Assembly (NCBI GenBank): GCA_028278505.1
Contig: JANQEG010000043.1
Span: forward strand, 1-40,273
DNA: 40,273 bases
Direction of reading: 5' to 3'
From: Rhodobiaceae bacterium
GTDB lineage: Bacteria > Pseudomonadota > Alphaproteobacteria > Rhizobiales > JAKPQE01
The notes below the pieces were generated by a model that saw only the letters and a list, made by a program, of their open reading frames with translations, made no database searches and was not told the DNA's origin. Positions 32,007 through 39,628 of this stretch are shown in pieces. Each line of letters begins with the position of its first letter. Position 1 is the first letter of the stretch. The position numbers and the translations under genes were made by a program.

Positions 32007-35000
32007 CTACCCGAACACCAAAAGCAAATCCTTGGCATCGATCTGCTGGCCCGGATGGACGACGATTTCGGCCACGATCCCTTCGCGGTCGGCGTGGATC
32101 ACCGTTTCCATCTTCATGGCCTCGATCGACAGCAGCACGTCGCCGGCCTCCACATGCTGCCCGGATTTCACCGCAACGGTGGAGATGACGCCGGGCATCG
32201 GCGCGGCCAAATGGTCGTCATTGCCGTCCTCCGCCTTGCGCCGCGCCGCCGCAGCGCCCGCCCCGTGCGCCCGGTCCGGCACCTTGATCACCCGCGGCTG
32301 GCCGTTCAGTTCGAAGAACACCCGGACCTGGCCGTCCTCGTCGGTGTCGGTCAGCGCCTGGCAGCGGACCACCAGCGTCTTGCCCTTTTCGAGATCGACC
32401 ATGATCTCCTCGCCGGCCGGCAGCCCGTAGAAATATACCGGTGTCGGCAGCACTTCGGTCGGACCGTATTGGCTGACGGCGGCGGCGAAATCTGAAAACA
32501 CCTTCGGATACATCAGATAGGAGGCGAATTCGGCGTCGCTGAGCTGGCCGCCGGCCCTTTCGTTGCCCTCGGCCCGGAGCGCCTCCAGATCGGCGTCGTC
32601 GAGCAGCGCCCCCGGCCGCACCGCGATCGGGGCTTCGCCCTTCAGCGCCTTTTTCTGCAGTTCCGGCGGCCAGCCGCCCGGCGGCTGACCGAGATCGCCG
32701 CGCAGCATCTGCACCACCGATGCCGGAAACGATATCTCCCTCTTCGGATCGGTGACGTCGTCGACCGTCAGATCGGCGGAGACCATGGCGAGCGCCATGT
32801 CGCCGACCACCTTCGAGGACGGCGTCACCTTGACGATGTCGCCGAACATGCGGTTGGCATCGGCATAGGCCTGGGCGACCTCGTGCCAGCGCGCCTCAAG
32901 CCCGAGCGCGCGCGCCTGTTCCTTCAGATTGGTGAACTGGCCGCCCGGCATCTCGTGCAGATAGACTTCGGACGCGCCCGACCGCAGATCGGATTCGAAC
33001 GCCGCATAGTGCTGGCGCACCGCCTCCCAGTAGAACGAGATCTCGCGGATCACCGCCGCATCGAGGCCCGTATCGCGGTCGCCGTCCTCAAGCGCTGCAA
33101 CGATCGAGCCGAGGCAGGGCTGCGAGGTCAGCCCGGACATGGAATCGATTGCCGCATCGACCGCATCGACGCCGGCATCGACCGCGGCCAGCACCGTCGC
33201 CGCGGCAATGCCGCTGGTGTCGTGGGTGTGGAAATGCAGCGGCAGATCGGTCGCCTCGCGCAGCGCCTTGAAGAGCACCGCCGCCGCCTTCGGCTTTAAG
33301 AGGCCGGCCATGTCTTTGAGGCCGATGATGTGGACGCCGGCCGCCTCCAATTCGCGGGCGAGGCCGACATAGTAGTTCAGATCGTATTTCGCCCGGTCGG
33401 GATCGAGGATGTCGCCGGTGTAGCAGATCGCGCCTTCGCAAAGCCGCCCGGTCTCGCAGACGGCGTCGATCGAGACCCGCATGTTCTCCACCCAGTTGAG
33501 GCAGTCGAAGACGCGGAAGAGATCGATGCCGCCCGTCGCCGCCTGCTCGACGAAATAGCGCACCACATTGTCCGGATAATTGGTGTAGCCGACGCCGTTG
33601 GCGCCGCGCAGCAACATCTGCAGCAAAAGGTTCGGCGCCTTGTCCCGGATCGCGGAGAGCCGCGACCAGGGATCCTCGGTGAGGAAGCGCATGGCGACAT
33701 CGAAGGTGGCGCCGCCCCAGCATTCGAGCGACAGCAATTGCGGCAGGCCGTTGGCATAGGCCTCGGCGATGCCGGCAATGTCGTAGGTGCGCATCCGCGT
33801 CGCCAAAAGCGACTGGTGCGCGTCACGCATGGTCGTGTCGGTGACGAGCACACGGGGTTCGCTGCGCATCCAGCGGGCGAACGCCTCCGGTCCCTCGGCC
33901 AGGAGACGCTGCCGCGTGCCGTCCGGCGGCGGGCCGGGATAGCGCGGCGCCTCAGCAGCGCGTATCTCGGCCGGCGGCAGCGCCCGGTCGCGCGTCTCCG
34001 GATGGCCGTTGACGGTGACGTCGGCGATATAGGTCAGCAGCTTGGTCGCGCGGTCGCGGCGCCCGACCTGCTCGAACAGCTCCGGCGTCTCGTCGATGAA
34101 CCGCGTCGTATAGGACGCGTCGTGAAAACGCTGATGGCCGATGACGTTTTCCAGGAACGTCAGATTGGTGGCGACGCCGCGGATGCGGAATTCGCGCAAG
34201 GCCCGGTCCATGCGCCGGATCGCCTCGCCCGGCTCCGGCGCCCACGCCGTCACTTTTTCCAGAAGCGGATCGTAGAACCGGGTGATGATCGCCCCGGAAT
34301 AGGCGGTGCCGCCGTCGAGCCTTATCCCGAAGCCGGTGGCGCCGCGATAGGCGGTGATGCGGCCGTAATCCGGAATGAAGTTCTGTTCCGGGTCCTCGGT
34401 GGTGATCCGGCATTGCAGGGCGTGGCCGTTGAGCCGGATATCCTCTTGCGCCGGCACGCCGGATACGGTCGTGCCGATCGCCTCGCCGTCGGCGATGTGG
34501 ATCTGCGCCTTGACGATGTCGATGCCGGTGACCTCCTCGGTCACCGTATGCTCGACCTGGATGCGCGGATTGACCTCGATGAAATAGAATTTGCCGGTCT
34601 CCGCATCCATCAGGAACTCGACCGTGCCGGCGCCTTGATAGTCGGCCGCGCCGGCGATCTTCAGCGCGTAGCCGCAGAGCTCGGCGCGGCGCGCATCGTC
34701 GAGATAGGGCGCCGGCGCCCGCTCCACGACCTTCTGGTTGCGCCGCTGCACGGTGCAGTCGCGCTCAAACAGGTGCACGAGATTGCCGTGGCGGTCGCCG
34801 AGGATCTGCACCTCGACATGGCGTGCCCGCTCCACCAGCTTTTCCAGATAGACCTCGTCGCGGCCGAAGGCGGCTTTTGCTTCGCGCTTGGCGGCGACGA
34901 TTTCGTCCGCGAGCTTTTCGCGGTCGCGGATGATGCGCATGCCGCGCCCGCCCCCGCCCCACGACGCCTTCAGCATCACCGGCAGGCCGATCGCGTCGGC

Positions 35001-35447
35001 CTGCTTCAGCACCTCGACGCGGTCCTCGGTGAGCGGCGGCGTCGCCGGCATCACCGGCACGCCGGCGGCGACCGCCAGATTGCGCGCCGAGACCTTGTCG
35101 CCGAGCTTGCGCATGGTCTCCGGGCTCGGGCCGATAAAGGTCAGACCGGCCTCGGCGCAGGCTTCGGCGAATTCGGGATTTTCCGACAAGAGGCCGTAAC
35201 CCGGATGCACCGCATCGGCGCCGGACTCCCGGGCGACGCGGATGATCTCGCCGATCTCCAGATAGGCCTTGACGGGCCCGAGCCCCCTGCCGATCAGATA
35301 GGCCTCGTCGGATTTGAACCGGTGTAGCGACAGCTTGTCTTCCTCGGCGAAGACGGCGACCGTCTTCAGCCCGAGCTCGTTCGCCGCCCGGAATACGCGG
35401 ATGGCGATCTCCGAACGATTGGCGACCAGGATCTTCTTGATCGGCAC
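32007..35447 (-). CDS. pyc: Pyruvate carboxylase
   Basis: 1146-residue biotin enzyme that makes oxaloacetate from pyruvate, bicarbonate and ATP; homotetrameric in the cytosol. Biotin carboxylase occupies about 1-455 (KKILVANRSEIAIRVFRAA, MLKASWGGGGRGMR, FIEVNPRIQVEHTVTE). The carboxyltransferase TIM barrel covers about 530-1000 (DTTMRDAHQSLLATR, LECWGGATFDVAMRFL, FHTHDTSG). The carrier domain closes the protein with AMKMET, biotinylated at K1112. All motifs are intact and the length is typical. Start is GTG at 35447; no in-frame ATG upstream avoids a stop. It stands alone, giving an anaplerotic route independent of PEP carboxylase. Confidence 0.97.
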   Translation of the reverse strand: MPIKKILVANRSEIAIRVFRAANELGLKTVAVFAEEDKLSLHRFKSDEAYLIGRGLGPVKAYLEIGEIIRVARESGADAVHPGYGLLSENPEFAEACAEAGLTFIGPSPETMRKLGDKVSARNLAVAAGVPVMPATPPLTEDRVEVLKQADAIGLPVMLKASWGGGGRGMRIIRDREKLADEIVAAKREAKAAFGRDEVYLEKLVERARHVEVQILGDRHGNLVHLFERDCTVQRRNQKVVERAPAPYLDDARRAELCGYALKIAGAADYQGAGTVEFLMDAETGKFYFIEVNPRIQVEHTVTEEVTGIDIVKAQIHIADGEAIGTTVSGVPAQEDIRLNGHALQCRITTEDPEQNFIPDYGRITAYRGATGFGIRLDGGTAYSGAIITRFYDPLLEKVTAWAPEPGEAIRRMDRALREFRIRGVATNLTFLENVIGHQRFHDASYTTRFIDETPELFEQVGRRDRATKLLTYIADVTVNGHPETRDRALPPAEIRAAEAPRYPGPPPDGTRQRLLAEGPEAFARWMRSEPRVLVTDTTMRDAHQSLLATRMRTYDIAGIAEAYANGLPQLLSLECWGGATFDVAMRFLTEDPWSRLSAIRDKAPNLLLQMLLRGANGVGYTNYPDNVVRYFVEQAATGGIDLFRVFDCLNWVENMRVSIDAVCETGRLCEGAICYTGDILDPDRAKYDLNYYVGLARELEAAGVHIIGLKDMAGLLKPKAAAVLFKALREATDLPLHFHTHDTSGIAAATVLAAVDAGVDAVDAAIDSMSGLTSQPCLGSIVAALEDGDRDTGLDAAVIREISFYWEAVRQHYAAFESDLRSGASEVYLHEMPGGQFTNLKEQARALGLEARWHEVAQAYADANRMFGDIVKVTPSSKVVGDMALAMVSADLTVDDVTDPKREISFPASVVQMLRGDLGQPPGGWPPELQKKALKGEAPIAVRPGALLDDADLEALRAEGNERAGGQLSDAEFASYLMYPKVFSDFAAAVSQYGPTEVLPTPVYFYGLPAGEEIMVDLEKGKTLVVRCQALTDTDEDGQVRVFFELNGQPRVIKVPDRAHGAGAAAARRKAEDGNDDHLAAPMPGVISTVAVKSGQHVEAGDVLLSIEAMKMETVIHADREGIVAEIVVHPGQQIDAKDLLLVFG

Positions 35448-35588
35448 CGGTCGAGGCCCCCCGTCTCATCCATATTCATATTTATGCATGTAACAAACGC
35501 GACGGCTCGCGCCGTCGAGCGTGGCGTCATGGCGCAGTCAGGCCGCCATCGGCCGACATTGCGCCTCCCTCGTCACGCCCTGCCCCGT

Positions 35589-35696
35589 CCGGTTTATCCG
35601 GGCGGTCCATTGGCCTGTCAATATGAGTAACGGCTTCGCCTAAAATTCGAGCGCTTCTGCACAGTGAAAGGGCATTCGATTGCCCACTTTGTGCCA
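35589..35696. repeat. Compound palindromic element (family C, copy 2)
   Basis: Begins with CCGG-TTTAT-CCGG, followed by GGTCCATTGGCC, GTCAATATGAG and GCGCTTCTG as in the copy at 11261, and ends in a decayed hairpin (GATTGCCCACTTTGTGCC). More degenerate than the other two copies. Confidence 0.65.
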
Positions 35697-35761
35697 CTGA
35701 TGTCCTGATTTAATTCGATGCTGTAGCCATAGGTCATTTTGTCCATGGCGCTTTCCTTGAT

Positions 35762-35846
35762 CGTCATTGCGAGCGAAGCGAAGCAATCCAGGGCGGCAAA
35801 CTCCGCACTGGATTGCCGCGGCGCCTGTCGGCGCCTCGCAATGACG
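35762..35846. repeat. Palindromic element, CGTCATTGCGAG ends (family B, copy 2)
   Basis: Bounded by CGTCATTGCGAG and CTCGCAATGACG, an exact 12-bp inverted repeat. Its right half is nearly the reverse complement of the left half of the copy at 1628-1723, so the two copies lie in opposite orientation. Confidence 0.75.
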
Positions 35847-35932
35847 GGATGGCAGATGCGGTTTTTACTCTCTCCGCGGCGTCACCGCCTTAAATCCCTC
35901 CCTCGTCACCACCCAACCCCTCCCTCGTCACC

Positions 35933-36051
35933 ACCCGGTTTATCCGGGTGGTCCATTGGCCCGTCGACTTGCCAATGCATTGGCGAAGGCATTCAAGCGC
36001 TTCTGGATACCGGACCGCCATTGGATTGCCCGCATAAAGCGGGCAATGACG
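35933..36051. repeat. Compound palindromic element (family C, copy 3)
   Basis: ACCCGG-TTTAT-CCGGGT (35933-35949), GTCCATTGGCC, a middle containing GCGCTTCTGGA, GCCATTGGATTGCC, and the end hairpin TTGCCCGC-ATAAA-GCGGGCAA (36026-36046) plus TGACG. Both end hairpins equal those of the copy at 11261-11380. Confidence 0.75.
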
Positions 36052-36146
36052 CCGGAGGAGGTGTCAAAACCATCCAAGAACACTTTGACCGAACGGCACA
36101 GGAACACGTCCGGGCATGACCAGCGAAGGTTCACGAAGCACACCCG

Positions 36147-36908
36147 TCACACCGCCGTCAGGCCGCCATCGACCGACAGGGCCTGGCCGGTCATGAAGCT
36201 GTTGTCGTCGCTGGCGAGAAACAGGAGCGCGGCCACGACCTCCTCGGGCCGGGCGAACCGGCGCATCGGGACGCGCGTGGTCAGCCGCTCCTCGACCTCG
36301 TCGCTGCCCATCTCATCGGCAATGTCGTCCAGCATCGGCGTTGCGGCGAATGACGGGCACAGCGCATTGATGCGGACACCGGCGCGGGCGCATTCATCGG
36401 CCGCGCTCCGCGTCAGCCCGATCACCGCGTGCTTTGCGGCCGCATAGGCCGACATCAGCGGCGCGCCGACGAGCCCGGCCGCGGACGCGATATTGACGAT
36501 GACGCCGGCGCGCTGGCCGATCATCACCGGAAGCTGGTGCTTCATGCCGAGAAAGACGCCGCCGGCATTGACCGCCATGACCCGCTCGAAAACCTCCGTT
36601 TCGAGATCGGGCAGGCGCGCGAGCCGGTGCAGAATGCCGGCATTGTTGACGGCAATGTCGAGCCGGCCGAAGCTCTCGACGGCCGCAGAGACGAGCGCGG
36701 CCGCATCGCCCGCATCGTTGACATCGCAGCGCAAGGCGCGGAAATCGGCGCCGGCAGTGCGTACCATGGCGGCGGTTTCCGCAAGCCCGGCCTCGGCCAC
36801 ATCGCCGAGCACAAGATGTGCGCCCTCTTCAGCAAAACGCAGCGCCGCCTGCCGGCCGAGGCCCGACCCGGCGCCGGTGATCAGCACGCTCTTGCCTTCG
36901 AATCCCAT
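36147..36908 (-). CDS. Short-chain dehydrogenase/reductase (3-hydroxyacyl type)
   Basis: 253-residue classical SDR. TGAGSGLGRQAALRFAEEGA binds NAD(P), NNAGIL follows, and the catalytic Y-x3-K is YAAAKHAVIGLT, preceded by NIASAAG with the Ser. The C-terminal GQALSVDGGLTAV is usual for SDRs ending in a conserved GG motif. ATG at 36908 lies 4 bp after the kinase-like gene stop and is preferred to a TTG at 36929 inside that gene. Its neighbours suggest 3-hydroxyacyl-CoA oxidation, but sequence alone does not settle the substrate. Confidence 0.9.
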   Translation of the reverse strand: MGFEGKSVLITGAGSGLGRQAALRFAEEGAHLVLGDVAEAGLAETAAMVRTAGADFRALRCDVNDAGDAAALVSAAVESFGRLDIAVNNAGILHRLARLPDLETEVFERVMAVNAGGVFLGMKHQLPVMIGQRAGVIVNIASAAGLVGAPLMSAYAAAKHAVIGLTRSAADECARAGVRINALCPSFAATPMLDDIADEMGSDEVEERLTTRVPMRRFARPEEVVAALLFLASDDNSFMTGQALSVDGGLTAV

Positions 36909-36912
36909 CCGC

Positions 36913-37947
36913 TCAACTACGCTCCGCAATCAGATCGGCCGCCTTTTCCGCGATCAGCGGCACCATGGTGCCGAGTTGCAGGCCCCGTTCCGGGTTGGAG
37001 GCGTTGCCGTCGATCGCCCGCTTCTTCACCCCCTGCAGGATGGCGGCGAAGCGGAAGAAGCTGAAGGCGAGGCAGAACGTCCATTCCGGGATGCCGGAAA
37101 TCCCCATCCGTTCGCAATAGCGCGCCACATAGGCCTCCTCGCTCGGAATGCCGAGGGCGGCGCGGTCGACCCCGTCGAGCCCGCGGCCGGCGTCGCCGAC
37201 CGGCAGCCGCCACTGCATGCACTGATAGCCGAGATCGGCAAACGGATGGCCGAGCGTCGACAGCTCCCAGTCGAGCACGGCAATGACGCGGGGCGCGCTT
37301 TCGTCGAAGATCATGTTGTCGATGCGGTAGTCGCCATGGACGAGGGCGACGCGGCCGTCATCGGCGGGAACGTTGTCGTCGAGCCAGGCGATGACTGCGT
37401 CCATCGCCGGGATGGTTTCCGTCTCTGAGGCGCGATACTGGCCGCTCCAGCGCGCGACCTGACGGGCGAAATAGCTGCCCGGTCGGCCGAAATCGGCGAG
37501 CCCCACCGCCTCGACATCGACCGAATGCAGCGCCGCCAGCACAGCGTTCATGGCGTCATAGACGCCTGCCCGCGTTTCGCGGTCGACTTCCGGAACACGC
37601 GGGTCCTGGAAGTTCCGGCCCTCGACATAGTCCATGACGAAGAACATCGACCCGATGACGCTCTCGTCCTGGCACAGAATGTGCGGCCGCGGCACCGGCA
37701 CGTCGCTGCCGGCAAGCGCCCGCATGACCCGGAATTCGCGATCGACCGCATGCGCCGATTTGAGCAGCTTTCCGGGCGGCTTGCGGCGCAGCACGTAAGC
37801 GGCGGACGGCGTGCGCAACAGAAAGGTCGGGTTCGACTGGCCGCTCGCGAACTTGGTCGCGTTGAGCGGGCCACGGAACCCGTCGAGCCGGGCGGCGAGG
37901 TATGCCTCGACCGCGCCCACGTCGAGCTGGGTTACGTCTTCCCTCAC
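36913..37947 (-). CDS. APH-like phosphotransferase, ACAD10/11 or LvaA type
   Basis: 344 residues of the aminoglycoside phosphotransferase (choline-kinase-like) fold, in the group related to the N-terminal domain of mammalian ACAD10/ACAD11. Visible motifs: FASGQSNPTFLL (nucleotide loop), YVLRRKPPGKLLKSAHAVDREF (lysine), LVHGDYRIDNMIF (catalytic HGD-x4-N) and VLDWELSTLGHPFADLGY (metal Asp). In Pseudomonas LvaA, a relative, phosphorylates 4-hydroxyacyl-CoA. Start is GTG at 37947; there is no usable ATG nearby, and the ribosome site is weak. The SDR follows 4 bp downstream; an acyl-CoA dehydrogenase lies upstream beyond a repeat-rich gap. Antibiotic resistance is not implied. Confidence 0.87.
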   Translation of the reverse strand: MREDVTQLDVGAVEAYLAARLDGFRGPLNATKFASGQSNPTFLLRTPSAAYVLRRKPPGKLLKSAHAVDREFRVMRALAGSDVPVPRPHILCQDESVIGSMFFVMDYVEGRNFQDPRVPEVDRETRAGVYDAMNAVLAALHSVDVEAVGLADFGRPGSYFARQVARWSGQYRASETETIPAMDAVIAWLDDNVPADDGRVALVHGDYRIDNMIFDESAPRVIAVLDWELSTLGHPFADLGYQCMQWRLPVGDAGRGLDGVDRAALGIPSEEAYVARYCERMGISGIPEWTFCLAFSFFRFAAILQGVKKRAIDGNASNPERGLQLGTMVPLIAEKAADLIAERS

Positions 37948-38354
37948 TGAATTCGGCTCTCAGCGTTTGAATCGAAGACGAAAAGAATGCCCATAACCTA
38001 TTGACCCAATTATCGGAAATTCGTGCCGTAGGATTCGATGCTCACCCCCCTCCCTAACCCTCCCCCGCAAGGGGGGAGGGAAAACTGGCGGCAGGCTCGG
38101 AATACTCCCCTCCCCCTTGCGGGGAGGGGTCGGGGGTGGGGGTTGAAAACCAACAAAAAAGATCAGTTCTATTCGCTGGAATTAATGCGTTCGCTTTGCT
38201 CACGAATATCTTCCTCGACCCACCCTGTCCCTCCCCCACAAGGGGGAGGGGACGGTTGCTGCATGCTCCGAATACTCCCCTGCCCTTCTCGGGCAGGAGT
38301 CGGCGGCGGCAGTCAACAGGCAAACCCCCGCAAAACAAAAACCACGACTCGCGC
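37948..38354. repeat. Repeat-rich gap inside the acyl-CoA gene cluster (family A)
   Basis: 407 bp with no gene. Hairpins of the CCCTCCCC type occur at about 38056-38080, 38105-38127, 38231-38250 and 38276-38296. CGGAATACTCCCCT (or CCGAATACTCCCCT) appears twice, at about 38098 and 38268, so part of the array is a tandem duplication. The same hairpin type is found at 1248-1606. Confidence 0.7.
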
Positions 38355-39584
38355 TCACGAGGCCTGATTCGTGTATTTCCTCAGTTCCTTGCGCGCCACC
38401 TGCCGGCGGTGCACCGCGTCCGGCCCGTCGGCCAGGCGCAGCGTCCTCAGATGCGTCCACATATGCGCCAGCGGCGTGTCCTGGCTGATCCCCATGCCGC
38501 CATGCATCTGCATCGCGTCGTCGGTGATCTTCAGCGCGATCTTCGGCGCCACCACCTTGATGGCGCTGATCCAGCTCTGCGCCTCGCGCACGCCGGCCGT
38601 ATCCATCATCCACGCCGCCTTGAGGCACAAGAGCCGCGCCATCTCGATCTCCATGCGCGCGTCCGCAATGATGTCGTAATTGCCGCCGAGCCGGGCCAGC
38701 GGCTGGCCGAAGGCGGTGCGAGCGAGCGCCCGCCGGCACATCAGCTCCAGCGACTGCTCCGCCTGCCCGATCGCCCGCATACAGTGATGTATACGGCCCG
38801 GCCCGAGCCGCCCTTGCGCGATCTCAAAGCCGCGGCCTTCGCCCAGAATCATGTTTTCGCCGGGCACCCGGACGTCGGTGAAGCGGATGTGCATGTGTCC
38901 GTGCGGCGCGTTGTCGTCGCCGAAGACCTGCATCGGCCGCACGACCTCGACGCCTTTCGTGTCCGCCGGCACCAGGATCTGCGAGTGCTGATGATGGCGG
39001 TCGGCGTCGGGCGAGGTCTTGCACATGGTGATGTAGATGGCGCAGCGCGGATCGCCGGCGCCCGAGGCCCACCATTTCTCGCCGTTCAGCACCCAGTCGT
39101 CGCCGTCGCGCCGGGCGTCGAGCGAGATGTTGGTGGCGTCCGAGGAGGCGACCTCCGGCTCGGTCATCAGATAGGCGGAGCGAATTTCGCCGTCGAGCAG
39201 GGGCTTCAGCCAGCGCGCCTTCTGCGCCTCCGAGCCGTAGCGCTCCAGCACCTCCATATTGCCGGTGTCCGGGGCATTGCAGTTGAAAACCTCGGCGGCG
39301 ATCCGCGCCCAGCCCATCTCCTCGGCGAGATAGGCGTATTCGACCGTGGTCAGGCCGTAGCCGCGCTCCGAATCGGTCAGCCAGAAATTCCACAAGCCCC
39401 GTTCCTTCGCCTTCGCCTTCAGCCCTTCGAGGATCTCGGTCTGGCGCGCCGTCACCGCGAAGCGGTCGCCGGCCTTGCCGACTTCGGCGTGATACTCCTC
39501 GTCGAGCGGAATGATCTCCTCGCGCACCATAAGCCGCACGCTTTCGATCAGCGGCTTGACCCGCTCCGATACTCCGAGATCCAT
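38355..39584 (-). CDS. Acyl-CoA dehydrogenase, ACAD10/11-like
   Basis: 409-residue FAD flavoenzyme of the acyl-CoA dehydrogenase fold. Features: ACAD N-terminal helices (about 1-125), YLMTEPEVASSDATNI, HGHMHIRFTDVRVPGENMILGEGRGFEIAQGRLGPGRIHHCMRAIG, FGQPLARLGGNYDIIADARMEIE and the end DAMQMHGGMGISQDTPLAHMW. The pattern FEIAQGRLGPGRIHHCMR is that of the ACAD10/11 group. ATG at 39584 gives the family start MDLGVSERVKPL, with AAGGAGG upstream; a GTG at 39632 overlapping the preceding stop (GTGA) is an alternative. It probably oxidises or dehydrates a 4-hydroxyacyl-CoA-derived intermediate with the kinase-like protein nearby. Confidence 0.9.
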   Translation of the reverse strand: MDLGVSERVKPLIESVRLMVREEIIPLDEEYHAEVGKAGDRFAVTARQTEILEGLKAKAKERGLWNFWLTDSERGYGLTTVEYAYLAEEMGWARIAAEVFNCNAPDTGNMEVLERYGSEAQKARWLKPLLDGEIRSAYLMTEPEVASSDATNISLDARRDGDDWVLNGEKWWASGAGDPRCAIYITMCKTSPDADRHHQHSQILVPADTKGVEVVRPMQVFGDDNAPHGHMHIRFTDVRVPGENMILGEGRGFEIAQGRLGPGRIHHCMRAIGQAEQSLELMCRRALARTAFGQPLARLGGNYDIIADARMEIEMARLLCLKAAWMMDTAGVREAQSWISAIKVVAPKIALKITDDAMQMHGGMGISQDTPLAHMWTHLRTLRLADGPDAVHRRQVARKELRKYTNQAS

Positions 39585-39628
39585 TGCCACGATCGCCTCC
39601 TTGACTGTCCGGGATTGGTTGTTGCTGG

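Larger units (their letters stand above)
35448..36146. repeat. Repeat-filled 699-bp intergenic region
   Basis: No gene is recognised. Contents in order: an AT-rich pyc promoter zone (35470-35500), a CGACGGC-TCGC-GCCGTCG hairpin (35500-35517), a 22-bp match to the SDR 3' end (35537-35558), family C copy 2 (35589-35696), family B copy 2 (35762-35846), a 16-bp direct repeat TCCCTCGTCACCACCC (35899-35914 and 35921-35936), and family C copy 3 (35933-36051). Confidence 0.7.

Noticed and set aside
33330-35327. 665-codon open frame opposite pyruvate carboxylase
   Set aside because: Same cause: antisense shadow of pyc, with no family motif.
36913-37947. Aminoglycoside resistance gene
   Set aside because: The APH fold is shared, but motifs and context (acyl-CoA dehydrogenase, SDRs) place it with the ACAD10/11-LvaA type kinases.
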